A stretch of DNA of 64,000 bases, from contig CAJTKV010000001.1 in the NCBI GenBank assembly GCA_910577075.1, forward strand, positions 14,238 to 78,237, read 5' to 3'. The translations under genes were made by a program, and so were the position numbers. Within the stretch, counting starts at the first letter, position 1; each line of letters starts with the position of its first letter. Shown here in pieces: positions 1 to 8,243 of the stretch. A model generated the notes under the pieces. That model was not told where the DNA came from and ran no database searches. It saw only the letters and a program-made list of their open reading frames with translations. The stretch comes from an uncultured Bacilli bacterium (lineage in GTDB: Bacteria > Bacillota_I > Bacilli_A > RF39 > UBA660).

Positions 1-548
1 GAATTATTATTTAACATATCTTTCATCTTCAATACATAAAATTGATCTTCTATTTCATAAGTATCCTTTTCATTAACTTGCATCTTGATTTTATCTTGTT
101 CATATAGTAAGACAATTTTATCCTTATTATTAAATGTTATCTCGTTTTCTTTAATGTCTACTTTTGTAGCAAATACTCCTAAGAAAATCATTGTTGCAAT
201 AACTACTGGAATAACAACTAAAACTAGAGTAGACATTATTTTTGCTATGACAGATATTGCCTTACTTAATCCCTTCATTTTCCTTTGTTGTTCTTTTTTT
301 AATTTAACGACATTTTCACGAACATCTTCATCAAATGAGTCAACATCGATTATACTATCATTTACTAGTTCATTGATATGACAATGAAAAATTTTGCACA
401 ACTCCAAAATGTTATTCATTTCCGGATAGGCATCTCCTGTCTCCCATTTGCTCACACTCTGTCTCGATACATTGACTCTCTCCGCTAATTCCTCTTGGCT
501 TATTTTTTTAGCCCTTCTCAACTTCTTTAAATTATCTCCAAATTTCAT
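1..548 (-). CDS. XRE-family transcriptional regulator with membrane segment (3' end outside window)
   Basis: Reading the minus strand from an ATG at 548 gives an uninterrupted frame that runs off the left edge. A ribosome binding site (aaaggag) lies eight bases upstream. Residues about 1-60 form a Cro/CI-type helix-turn-helix, with SQEELAERVNVS followed by the recognition-helix signature SRQSVSKWETG. A lysine-rich stretch follows, then a hydrophobic segment (about residues 103-125, VIAKIMSTLVLVVIPVVIA region), and then a polar domain. The architecture, a cytoplasmic DNA-binding domain tethered to the membrane with an outer or C-terminal sensor part, recurs in the gene at 7077-7579. The target is unknown. 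The IS element sits directly upstream and may separate the gene from part of its promoter region. Confidence 0.8.
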   Translation of the reverse strand, partial: MKFGDNLKKLRRAKKISQEELAERVNVSRQSVSKWETGDAYPEMNNILELCKIFHCHINELVNDSIIDVDSFDEDVRENVVKLKKEQQRKMKGLSKAISVIAKIMSTLVLVVIPVVIATMIFLGVFATKVDIKENEITFNNKDKIVLLYEQDKIKMQVNEKDTYEIEDQFYVLKMKDMLNNN

Positions 549-648
549 ATTTTTTCTCCTTTTCTAAGCTCATTTTAAAACATAAATAGTAGTAAAACTA
601 TCAACTTTCAGTTGCATATAAAATAAAAGAAGTAAACTTTTAAAATGT

Positions 649-700
649 AACCTATAAAGTGGACTCTTAAAAAAAGAGAGACCTACTTTATAGGTTTTTA
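649..700 (+). terminator. Terminator-like hairpin inside the left end of the IS
   Basis: A perfect 12-bp inverted repeat (aacctataaagt at 649-660, actttataggtt at 685-696) encloses a second small hairpin (ctctt/aagag) and is followed by TTTTTATTAT. It overlaps the left inverted repeat and lies just upstream of the transposase promoter region (TATAAT at 714-719). Such structures are known in insertion sequences to block transcription entering from outside. That role is inferred here. Confidence 0.6.
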
Positions 701-740
701 TTATGTCTTATTGTATAATATAAGAAAGTTGGTGGTAATA

Positions 741-1181
741 ATGTCAAAAATATTATTTACAAATGCTCAAGTAAAAAAGCTTAGTAAAAATAAATGGAGA
801 AAAAATATAACAAATAAAAGTATAACTTACACTGATGAATTTAAATATAAATTGGTAAAAGAATGTGAAAATTATAAAAAATTTCCTCAAGATGTATTTA
901 AAGAGTGTGGTATAGATCCAGAAATTGTTGGAGAAAGAAGAATATCAAATTCAGCTTATAGATGGAGAAAACAATTAAATTCTACTGGTGAAATAACAGA
1001 TACTAGAAAAGAATATTCTGGAAGAACCTTGGAACGAGAATTATCAGATAAAGAAAAACTTAAACGAGCTGAAGCTAGAATAAAATTACTTGAAGCAGAA
1101 AATGAATTATTAAAAAAAAACGAACTGATAGAAATGGGAATTTTAACAGATATCAAATCAATATCAAATTTGAAACAATAA
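741..1181 (+). CDS. IS3-family transposase OrfA (helix-turn-helix subunit)
   Basis: The frame codes 146 residues from the ATG at 741, which is preceded by gttggtggt. An ATA/TTG extension to 711 has no ribosome binding site and overlaps the likely -10 box, so it was rejected. The N-terminal half carries the transposase helix-turn-helix (around TYTDEFKYKLVKECEN and the SAYRWRKQ segment) that binds the terminal repeats. Residues about 100-125 form a leucine-zipper-like coiled coil used for multimerisation in this family. The frame passes through a run of nine A residues at 1112-1120, where ribosomes are expected to slip into the orfB frame. Confidence 0.9.
   Translation: MSKILFTNAQVKKLSKNKWRKNITNKSITYTDEFKYKLVKECENYKKFPQDVFKECGIDPEIVGERRISNSAYRWRKQLNSTGEITDTRKEYSGRTLERELSDKEKLKRAEARIKLLEAENELLKKNELIEMGILTDIKSISNLKQ
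1110..1123 (+). other. Predicted programmed -1 frameshift site joining orfA and orfB
   Basis: Nine consecutive A residues (1112-1120) follow TT and precede CGA. OrfA is read in the frame of 741. The orfB frame is the -1 frame and is open from 1106 onward, well upstream of the first orfB ATG at 1214. IS3-family elements make the active OrfAB transposase by slipping at such A tracts, so the geometry fits exactly. No experimental evidence is available here. Confidence 0.7.
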
Positions 1182-1213
1182 AATATATTATTGATAGATA
1201 TGAATTAAAAGGA

Positions 1214-2062
1214 ATGACAACATATTTATGTGAATGTATTGGTGTTTCTAAATCAGGATATTATAATTATTTAAAAAATGAAAATAAAAGAATTGAAAGA
1301 GATAATAAAGACCAAAAAGAGTTTGATTTAATATTAAAAGCCTACAAATTCAAAAAACGCAAAAAAGGTGCTAGACAAATATTAATGGTACTTGATAATG
1401 AATTTAATGTTCATTTTAATCTTAAAAAGATAAGAAGATTAATGAAAAAATTCGGATTAAAATGTCCTATAAGACAAGCTAACCCATATAGAAGAATGAT
1501 GAAAGCAACTCAAGAACATACTACTTGTGAAAATATTGTTAATCGTGTATTTAAAACTGGGCTACCATATAATGTGCTTTTAACCGATATAACATATTTA
1601 TTTTATGGTAATAATAAAAAGTGTTATTTATCAACTATTAAAGATGCTGAAACTAATGAGATACTCGCTTATTATATAAGTGAAAATATGACGTTAGATA
1701 TTTCTTTAGAAACAATAAAAAAACTACATCGTAAGAAAAATGTAGTATTAAATGAAAATGTAATTGTTCATTCAGATCAAGGCGTTCATTATACAATTCC
1801 AAAATTTCATAATTTATTAAAAAAATATAATATTCAACAGTCTATGTCTAGAAGAGGAAATTGTTGGGATAATGCTCCTCAAGAATCATACTTCGGTCAT
1901 ATGAAAGATGAATTAAATTTAGATACTTGTTTCACTTTTAGAGATGTATGCAATGAAATAAAAGATTATATTGAATATTATAATAATTATAGATATCAAT
2001 GGAATTTAAAAAAAATGACTCCAGTTCAATACCGAAATCATTTATTTGCAACCATTGTCTAA
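1214..2062 (+). CDS. IS3-family transposase OrfB (DDE integrase catalytic subunit)
   Basis: The first ATG gives 282 residues, but the frame is open from 1106 and is probably expressed mainly as an OrfAB fusion through the A9 slip. An HTH-like N-terminus (MTTYLCECIGVSKSGYYNY) is followed by the rve integrase core. The catalytic triad is visible: Asp in LLTDITYL, Asp in VHSDQGVHY and Glu in NAPQESYFGHMK, with the family signature SRRGNCWDN before the glutamate. The C-terminal YNNYRYQWNLKKMTPVQYR is also typical. There is no stop or frameshift inside the frame, so the enzyme looks intact. Confidence 0.93.
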   Translation: MTTYLCECIGVSKSGYYNYLKNENKRIERDNKDQKEFDLILKAYKFKKRKKGARQILMVLDNEFNVHFNLKKIRRLMKKFGLKCPIRQANPYRRMMKATQEHTTCENIVNRVFKTGLPYNVLLTDITYLFYGNNKKCYLSTIKDAETNEILAYYISENMTLDISLETIKKLHRKKNVVLNENVIVHSDQGVHYTIPKFHNLLKKYNIQQSMSRRGNCWDNAPQESYFGHMKDELNLDTCFTFRDVCNEIKDYIEYYNNYRYQWNLKKMTPVQYRNHLFATIV

Positions 2063-2106
2063 ACTCTCTTTTTTTATTTAGTCCTTGACATTGGGTACAT
2101 TTTATT

Positions 2107-3243
2107 TCAATTACTTCTCTTATTTAACTCTAACTTTCCTTTTAATGATATTCTCTTATATACATCACTGCGAATTAAGGCATAGACAATAGAAGCTAAA
2201 GGTAGGCCAACTAACATTCCTATCACCCCAAACAAGCTTCCACCAACACTTATGGCAAGTAATGTCCACATAGGTGATAACCCTACTGATTTGCCAACTA
2301 CTCTTGGATAAATAAAGTTTCCTTCTATCTGCTGAACAATTTGGAAGACAACCATAAATAAAAGTGCCTGTAACGGATTTTCTATTGCAATTAATATTGC
2401 TCCAACAACCATAGCAATAACTGCTCCAAATATGGGAATCAATGCTGTTACTGCCGTCAATACCGAAATAAGTAAGGCATAGGGAAATCTAAATACAAGC
2501 AATGCACCAAATAGTATCAAGCCTAAAATAATTGCCTCTAGACATTGTCCAGAAATAAATTTTGCAAATGTATCACTGGCAAGTTTAATTATTTCTTTAA
2601 TCTTACTAGCTCGTCTTTTTGGAATATATGCTTCCAATAATTTTCTTCCACAATTTTGTAAATATTCCTTTTGACATAAAATATAAACAGAGAAAATAAT
2701 AGCCATAAATAAAGTTACGATTCCCGATATCAATCCGCTTATTAAGCCAACTAAACCATTGGCAACATAATTTAGTAACCTAGTCGTAATAACTGTCAAA
2801 TTTTCTTTGACAAATAGATCATTAATTTGATTCTGTAAATCTGGATATTTATCCAATAGATTCAAAATAAAATTTTCAAAATCCGTTAATAAGGCAGGTA
2901 TACTATTAACAAGCGATTGAACATTCTCTATTAGTTCTGGAATCAATAAAAATAGAACTAAACCAATAATCAAGGCAAAAATTAGAAAAGACAAAATTAT
3001 CGAAATTATTCTAATTAATCCCTTTTTCTTCTTGTTTTTGGTAATACTTAATAATTTCTTTTCAATTTTCACCATAGGTATATTTAAAATAAAGGCAATA
3101 ATGCAACCTAAAATAAATGGTAAAAAGACCGAAAACATCTCACTTACAAAACTAAAAACTACACCTAAATTATTAACTATCCAAAATGAGACAGCAGATA
3201 TTACAATCAAAATTATCCACTTTTTCAAATCCTTTATTTCCAC
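2107..3243 (-). CDS. AI-2E/PerM-family membrane transporter
   Basis: The protein has about 378 residues and 7-8 hydrophobic segments, ending in a short basic tail. Segments such as PFILGCIIAFILNIPM near the N-terminus, and LIPIFGAVIAMVVGAIL with IEGNFIYPRVVGKSVGLSP in the C-terminal half, are hallmarks of the AI-2E (formerly UPF0118) family. These proteins export small molecules or exchange ions, and the substrate here is unknown. The start is taken as the GTG at 3243, because aGAGGtg lies eight bases upstream. The longer GTG frame from 3252 would overlap that ribosome binding site. An extended -10 box (TGgTATAAT) lies about 25 bases upstream. The IS3 element abuts the 3' end. Confidence 0.85.
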   Translation of the reverse strand: MEIKDLKKWIILIVISAVSFWIVNNLGVVFSFVSEMFSVFLPFILGCIIAFILNIPMVKIEKKLLSITKNKKKKGLIRIISIILSFLIFALIIGLVLFLLIPELIENVQSLVNSIPALLTDFENFILNLLDKYPDLQNQINDLFVKENLTVITTRLLNYVANGLVGLISGLISGIVTLFMAIIFSVYILCQKEYLQNCGRKLLEAYIPKRRASKIKEIIKLASDTFAKFISGQCLEAIILGLILFGALLVFRFPYALLISVLTAVTALIPIFGAVIAMVVGAILIAIENPLQALLFMVVFQIVQQIEGNFIYPRVVGKSVGLSPMWTLLAISVGGSLFGVIGMLVGLPLASIVYALIRSDVYKRISLKGKLELNKRSN

Positions 3244-3334
3244 AATCAACACCTCTTATAAAATTATACCATATATTCTAGCATTACTTTCTGTTGTTGT
3301 CTATAACAATAAAACATTTAACCAAACACCACTA

Positions 3335-4423
3335 TTATTTAGGGATCTTTATAGTAAATATTATATATTTGTCTTCATTCTTGACATTAGTAGCCCCTCC
3401 ATGAAGTTCTATTATATCCTTTGTTATAGCAAGACCAAGTCCCGCCCCACCAGTCTTAGATGTCCTTGCTTCATCTCCTCGATAAAACTTTTCAAATATT
3501 TTTTCTAGTTTATAATCTGGTATTTTATCGCCCTCATTTTTAAATATCAATTCCACATCTTCAGAATGCTCTTCCATTAAAACCTCAATTGTCGAATTCG
3601 GCTTAGAATAGTTAATTGCATTTTTTATTAAATTGCCAAATGCCCGTGCCAAAAGATTACCATCACCGTAGTAATCAACCCTATTTTTATAGTTAAAGGT
3701 TAAATTCAATTTCTTATCATGAAGCATAGGATAACATTCATCAACTAATTGTTCCATTAATAATGTTAAGTCGATATTTTTTTTACTCAATTCCATTTCA
3801 TACAAATTATATCTTGTTATTTCAAAAAACTGATTAGTTAACTCTTCTACTCTTAAAGCTTTATCCAAGGCAATTTCAATATATTTATCGCGCATATCTT
3901 TACTAATCTTTTTCTCATCACTCAAGAGCGTTAAATAACCTATTACCGAAGTAAGTGGTGTCTTTAGATCATGAGCCATATACATTATTAAATCATTTCT
4001 CTTATTTTCTTCATCTTTTGCACGCGTCTTATTTTCTAAGATATTCATGCGAATTCTATTGAGTTCAATCTCTAAAAGTTCTATGTCTAAATCAATTCTA
4101 ACTTTCTTTTCGGGATCATCTAAAATGGAATTAATTGATGATAAAACTGCATCCATATATTTATTATCATGTTTAATGACAAAAAATGACACTAAGGCAA
4201 TAACAAAAGAATAAATTACCAGGATAATTGGCGTTTTAGATTCCATAATTTTATACCATAAGATACCATCAAAAGCGAGAAGCTTATCTGCAATAAAATC
4301 ATTTAATAAATCATCAAACAACCACATTAAAAAAAGCAAGATAATAACTGAATAAAAAAGTATCTTGACAACTGTCCTAAATGCCATTTCCCATTTCAAT
4401 TTTTTAAATTTCTTCGTTTTCAA
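3335..4423 (-). CDS. VanS-like sensor histidine kinase
   Basis: The protein has 362 residues. Two transmembrane segments (about 14-37 and 65-85) bracket a short extracytoplasmic loop of roughly 28 residues, so the sensor domain is minimal. A linker helix leads to the HisKA domain with the H-box MAHDLKTPLTSVIGY (His151), followed by a HATPase domain with the N-box NLIKNAINYSK, a DxG-like EGDKIPDYKLEKIFEKF segment and the G-box GGAGLGLAI. It overlaps the response regulator gene by 20 bases and is translated after it from the same transcript, so the pair acts together. The small sensor loop suggests that it senses through the membrane or a partner protein. The signal cannot be deduced. Confidence 0.92.
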   Translation of the reverse strand: MKTKKFKKLKWEMAFRTVVKILFYSVIILLFLMWLFDDLLNDFIADKLLAFDGILWYKIMESKTPIILVIYSFVIALVSFFVIKHDNKYMDAVLSSINSILDDPEKKVRIDLDIELLEIELNRIRMNILENKTRAKDEENKRNDLIMYMAHDLKTPLTSVIGYLTLLSDEKKISKDMRDKYIEIALDKALRVEELTNQFFEITRYNLYEMELSKKNIDLTLLMEQLVDECYPMLHDKKLNLTFNYKNRVDYYGDGNLLARAFGNLIKNAINYSKPNSTIEVLMEEHSEDVELIFKNEGDKIPDYKLEKIFEKFYRGDEARTSKTGGAGLGLAITKDIIELHGGATNVKNEDKYIIFTIKIPK

Positions 4424-5096
4424 TCTTATATCCCACTCCCCACACCGTTTTTATGAACTTCGGTTGCTTAGATGAATCACCTAATTTATCTCTTATTCTT
4501 CTTATGTGTACCATAACGGTATTATTGCTATCAAAATATTTATCTTTCCATACACTTTCAAATAATTCCTCCGAACTGACAACACGCCCTCTATTTATTG
4601 CTAAATACCAAACAATATCAAATTCCAAAGGAGTCAATTCAATTTTCTTATCATACAGCTTACAAGTATGATTATTTTTAGAAATAGTAAGACCTCCAAT
4701 ATAAATTTTATCATCCATCATAGATGCATTATATTCAGTATATCTTCTTATTACAGCTTTAACCCTTGCTATTAATTCCAAAGGATTAAATGGCTTAGTA
4801 ATATAATCATCAGCACCAATTGATAATCCTTGGATTTTATCTTGATTGGCAATCTTAGCAGTCAACATAATAATCGGAAACTTTCCTCCTCTTTCCCTTA
4901 TTTGCTTGACAATATCAAAGCCACTTATATCATCAACCATAACATCTAAAATCGCCAAATCAATATTTTCTTTATCAAAAATGTCAAGTGCTTGTCGAGA
5001 GTTATAACTTTTAAACACTTTAAAATTTTCGCTTTTTAGATATACTTCAACTAAATCTGCAATTTCTATTTCATCATCTAAAACAAGGACATTCAT
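4404..5096 (-). CDS. OmpR/VanR-family response regulator
   Basis: The protein has 230 residues from the ATG at 5096 (MNVLVLDDE). GGGAGAG lies six bases upstream of that ATG, and a frame extension to 5111 would consume this site. The receiver domain shows the acidic pocket DDE (7-9), the phospho-acceptor Asp51 in LAILDVM, Thr in MLTA and Lys in ITKPF. A C-terminal winged helix (GLTISKNNHTC to VWGVGYKIE) is of the OmpR type that binds tandem repeats. It is co-transcribed with the histidine kinase at 3335-4423. Three TTAA half-sites at 11-base spacing lie about 75 bases upstream and are candidate autoregulatory boxes. Confidence 0.94.
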   Translation of the reverse strand: MNVLVLDDEIEIADLVEVYLKSENFKVFKSYNSRQALDIFDKENIDLAILDVMVDDISGFDIVKQIRERGGKFPIIMLTAKIANQDKIQGLSIGADDYITKPFNPLELIARVKAVIRRYTEYNASMMDDKIYIGGLTISKNNHTCKLYDKKIELTPLEFDIVWYLAINRGRVVSSEELFESVWKDKYFDSNNTVMVHIRRIRDKLGDSSKQPKFIKTVWGVGYKIENEEI

Positions 5097-5170
5097 ACAC
5101 ATCTCTCCCAAAAAAATTATAACACTTATCGCGGCATTTTTCGATACATCAAAATAAATGTAAGAAAAAG

Positions 5171-5196
5171 TTAAGAATTGTTTAACAAAATCTTAA
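5171..5196. promoter_or_regulatory. Candidate response-regulator boxes: TTAA repeated every 11 bases
   Basis: TTAA occurs at 5171, 5182 and 5193, exactly 11 bases apart, in the gap between the VanR-like gene (transcribed left) and the asparagine synthetase gene (transcribed right). OmpR/PhoB-type regulators bind direct half-sites on one face of the helix with this periodicity. The assignment to this regulator is inference from position and spacing. Confidence 0.4.
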
Positions 5197-5248
5197 ATTT
5201 CTAAAACTTATTGTGAATTATAATGAACTTATGAAAGGAACAAAAGTT

Positions 5249-7047
5249 ATGTGTGGAATAGTTGGATTTATCACCAATAAAAAAGACAAATTGAATATTC
5301 TAAAAAGCATGATGCAAACTATTGAACATCGAGGACCAGATGGATTTGGAACATTTATTGACGAATATATTGCCTTAGGTCACAATCGCCTAGCCATAAT
5401 TGACATCAAAGATGGCATCCAACCGCAATATAATGAAGACAAATCTTTAGCAATTATCTTTAACGGAGAAATATACAATTATCAAGAATTAATGAGAATT
5501 CTAAAGAGCAAGGGACACAAATTCGCAACTAAAAGTGATACCGAAGTTATTATTCATGCCTATGAAGAATGGAAATATGATACGCCCAAACATCTAAGAG
5601 GCATGTTTGCCTTTGCTATATGGGATAAATATAATAAAGAGCTCTTTTTAGCTCGTGATCCATCAGGTATAAAGCCCCTTTACTACGCTAAATTTAATAA
5701 TACCTTTATGTTTGCATCCGAAATCAAAGCCTTAAAAGCTCATCCAGATTTTACTTGTAATTTAATGACCAACTTTTAGCCAGTTATCTTTGCTTTGGCT
5801 TTAATGCATCAGACGAAACCATGTTCAAAAGAGTATATAATCTAGAACCTGGAACCTATCTTACTTACCAAAATAACAACATCACTAAAAAAAGATATTT
5901 CCATTTTGAGTTTACAAATAAATCATGTTCTTTAACAGATATCCAAGATGCTATTAAAGATTCCATCAATCATCATCTCATTAGTGATATTGAAGTTGGA
6001 TCATTCCTATCTAGTGGCATTGATTCCAGTTATATTGTATCTCTTGCTGATATAAAAAAGAATTATACTGTTGGTTATGAAAATAATAATTTCAGTGAGA
6101 TAAAATATGCTCAAGAGCTAAGTACAATGCTAAATCAAACCAATAAAGATAAAATAATAACAAAAGAGGAATATTTAAAAGCTTTGCCTAAGGTAATTAA
6201 AGCACTAGATGAACCACTTGCTGATCCATCTGCTATTGCTATGTACTTTTGTGCCGAGATCGCCAGTCCAGAATTAAAGGTTGTTCTATCAGGCGAAGGT
6301 GCTGATGAGTTATTTGCCGGATACTTAACATACATGGATGAAATAACACTTAGTTGGTATATGAAAATCCCCTTCTTATTTAGAAATATAGCATCTAAAA
6401 TTGCTAGCATTTTCCCCGATATGAAAGGAATAAATTTTATCTATCGTCGTGGTAGAAAACTAGAAGATGAATATATTGGTATAAACAGAATATGTCGAGA
6501 CAAAGAAGCATGTAATATTGTTAAATCTAAGAGGCAAACTAAACCTCAAGATATAACTCACAAGTATTATGAACAATATTCAAATTGTACAAATTTACAA
6601 AAAAGACAAATGATCGATTTCAATCTCATCCTTGCTAAAGATTTCCTTCCAGCCATCGATCGCAATTGTATGCTCTTTGGACTCGAAGCACGCACACCTT
6701 TTCTCGATATCGAAGTCTTTAAAGTGGCAAGCTCATTGTTAGATACTGACAAGATAAATAAAAATACAACTAAATATATATTGCGAGAAGCAGCTAAATC
6801 GGCTATCCCGAATGGAGCATATAAAAAGAAAAAACTAGGTTTTCCTGTACCTTTAAAAGAGTGGATGAAAGAAGATGATTACTACCAAGAAATATTAAGT
6901 AAATTCTCCTCTCCTACCGCCGATAAATTTTTCAATCAAAAAAAGATTATAAGACTATTAAAATCCTATAAAAATGATAAATATCACAACTATAAATTTC
7001 TTTGGAGTATCTATGTCTTCATTATTTGGTATGATTTATATTTTTAA
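5249..7047 (+). pseudogene. asnB: Glutamine-hydrolysing asparagine synthetase, split by one frameshift
   Basis: Asparagine synthetase B makes asparagine from aspartate, ATP and glutamine. The first part starts MCGIVGF at 5249, with the catalytic Cys2 of the class II amidotransferase domain and GAAAGG upstream. It continues through HRGPDG and EIYNYQEL and stops at 5779. The second frame holds the synthetase domain with the ATP-pyrophosphate loop SSGIDSSY, the SGEGADELFAGY motif and the C-terminal domain. Frame 1 also encodes NDQLLASYLCFGFNASDETM directly before the downstream ATG at 5821. The joint is therefore near 5765, where TTAATG replaces an expected TTAAATG, a one-A loss. With that base restored the product would be a normal-length AsnB of about 600 residues. 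It is either a recent pseudogene or a sequence error. Confidence 0.85.
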
Positions 7048-7072
7048 AAAACACTTTCTAAATTGAAAGTGT
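7045..7072. terminator. Bidirectional terminator between convergent genes
   Basis: An 8-bp stem (ACACTTTC at 7051, GAAAGTGT at 7065) has an A-run on its left, giving a good T-run on the minus strand, and a weaker T-rich stretch on its right. It lies between the asnB stop and the stop of the minus-strand XRE gene. Confidence 0.7.
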
Positions 7073-7076
7073 CTCA

Positions 7077-7579
7077 TTATTTTTCCTTTCTATATAAATG
7101 ATTATCTATATAGGTAATCATTTTTTTAATTTCTATTATACTCCAAATAAAAGTTCCTATTATTACAAGAAATAAAACATCTTCTGTATCAAAAAAGATA
7201 TAAATCAATACTAAAGATACAATCAAACCAATATTTAATTCCCCAAAATGCTCTCTTTGCCATTTCTTGCGATAATATTTAATTTTTTCATCTAGATTAA
7301 AAGTGCTATTTTCTAAGGCCTTTAGCAGATTTTCATCAGCCTTTTGTTTAAAATCTTTATTTTCAATTTGTTCGCCTAAGAAAAATTCATTTATTGTTAT
7401 TCCCAGTATTTCACATAACTCCAAATATAAGGAAACACCTGGTAGACATTTACCATTTTCCCATTTTGAAATCGACTTGTCTGATACCCTTAGTTTCTCT
7501 GCTAAATCCTTCTGTGTTAATTTTTTTGCCTTGCGACAACTAGCTATTAATTTGCCAATTTTTACATTATCCTTAACAT
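7077..7579 (-). pseudogene. XRE-family regulator with two transmembrane segments, frameshifted near its start
   Basis: A helix-turn-helix is fully readable (ASCRKAKKLTQKDLAEKLRV then SDKSISKWENGKCLPG). It is followed by ITINEFFLGE, an acidic/basic linker, and two hydrophobic segments (about LNIGLIVSLVLIYIFF and VLFLVIIGTFIWSIIEI). The frame has no ATG, GTG or TTG ahead of the HTH and meets a TGA. A well-placed ATG at 7579 with GAAAGG upstream lies in another frame. Adding one A at TTAAGG (7573-7576) gives MLKDNVKIGK, a normal N-terminus. The gene is therefore complete except for one lost A. It is the same architecture as the regulator at 1-548. Confidence 0.75.
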
Positions 7580-7639
7580 CACCCTTTCAAGGATATCATA
7601 CAATAACTGCCTAATATTTAACACCTCTTAGAAATAGAA

Positions 7640-7930
7640 TTATGAATTAACACCGATTTTTTCCTCTACCTTTTTACACCATTCACAGCATTTTTCTATT
7701 CTAGCACCATTATCTCCATGTTCCTTGTCATATGCATAACTTTTTAACAATTCGCAGGGAAATTTTTGGCATTCTCCACAGAAAACGAGTTCTTTTCCCT
7801 CTACACATTTTTTTACTGCACATTCTCCATGGAACGGAATTGTAATATTTGTACACCCCTTACAGCCCATTGTATCTCGGAATTCGCACTTTAAACACTC
7901 AATTCCACATCTTGATTCTATTTTACACAT
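7640..7930 (-). CDS. Cysteine-rich DUF3795-family protein
   Basis: This small protein has 96 residues and 13 cysteines. They are arranged as a CGIECLKCEF motif near the start, CKGC, an FCGECQKFPCELL motif in the middle and CCEWCKK near the C-terminus. The pattern matches DUF3795, a family presumed to bind metal but of unknown function. It starts with ATG at 7930 after AAGGAAG. It lies downstream of the MGMT-like gene at 7945 with a 14-base gap and is probably the last gene of that operon. Confidence 0.7.
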   Translation of the reverse strand: MCKIESRCGIECLKCEFRDTMGCKGCTNITIPFHGECAVKKCVEGKELVFCGECQKFPCELLKSYAYDKEHGDNGARIEKCCEWCKKVEEKIGVNS

Positions 7931-7944
7931 TTAAACGCACTTCC

Positions 7945-8235
7945 TTACATCTTATATTTTCTTAAATCTACGCGATAATTAGTTACTTCTATTCCGTCGC
8001 CTTCTAGTCTTCTCTTTTGTTCATCAATTCCCCCAAATTTATAATTTTTTGATAAATAACCTTTGGCATTTACCACTTTATAACAAGGAAAGTTATCTCC
8101 ATCTTCATTACTATGCAATATATTGCCAACAACTCGCGATAAGTTCTTATTTCCCAAATAAAGAGCAATACTTCCATAAGTGGCAACTTTTCCCTTAGGA
8201 ATAATCCTTAAATACTCATATACTTTTTCTTTCAT
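7945..8235 (-). CDS. MGMT/alkyltransferase-like DNA-binding protein
   Basis: The protein has 96 residues and corresponds to the C-terminal DNA-binding domain of O6-alkylguanine-DNA alkyltransferase. IPKGKVATYGSIA is the classical helix-turn-helix entry, SRVVGNILHSN is the arginine-finger helix, and the active-site loop reads PCYKVV. Full alkyltransferases have PCHRV, and the non-enzymatic ATL proteins replace the cysteine with Trp or Ala. Here the cysteine is kept but the activating histidine is Tyr and the N-terminal domain is missing. It could be a weak alkyl acceptor or a damage-flagging protein. It is preceded by GAGGGTG and lies 8 bases after the SPL-type radical SAM gene, consistent with a shared DNA-damage role. 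Confidence 0.8.
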   Translation of the reverse strand: MKEKVYEYLRIIPKGKVATYGSIALYLGNKNLSRVVGNILHSNEDGDNFPCYKVVNAKGYLSKNYKFGGIDEQKRRLEGDGIEVTNYRVDLRKYKM

Positions 8236-8243
8236 GACACCCT

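Larger units (their letters stand above)
641..2104 (+). mobile_element. IS3-family insertion sequence (IS150-like), apparently intact
   Basis: The element holds overlapping orfA and orfB of an IS3-type transposase between imperfect inverted repeats of about 36 bases. The left end reads TGTAACC from 646 and the right end is the complement TGTACCC ending at 2099. Both ends share ggact and aaaaaaagagag further in. The outer bases taaaa are also mirrored (641-645 and 2100-2104), so the exact ends are ambiguous. With ends at 641 and 2104 a 3-bp ttt flanks both sides, which would fit the short target duplications of IS3 elements, but the flanks are AT-rich and this is weak. Total length is about 1.46 kb, normal for the family. 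The right end lies only a few bases past the stop codon of the AI-2E transporter gene. Confidence 0.88.

Noticed and set aside
2107..3508. Plus-strand frame at 3032-3508 as a gene.
   Set aside because: It is a shadow of the AI-2E transporter and histidine kinase genes, with no ribosome binding site or recognisable domain.
5097..5248. A T-box or amino-acid riboswitch before asnB.
   Set aside because: The leader is about 30 bases after a TATAAT near 5216, with no room for a T-box and no matching specifier or antiterminator elements.
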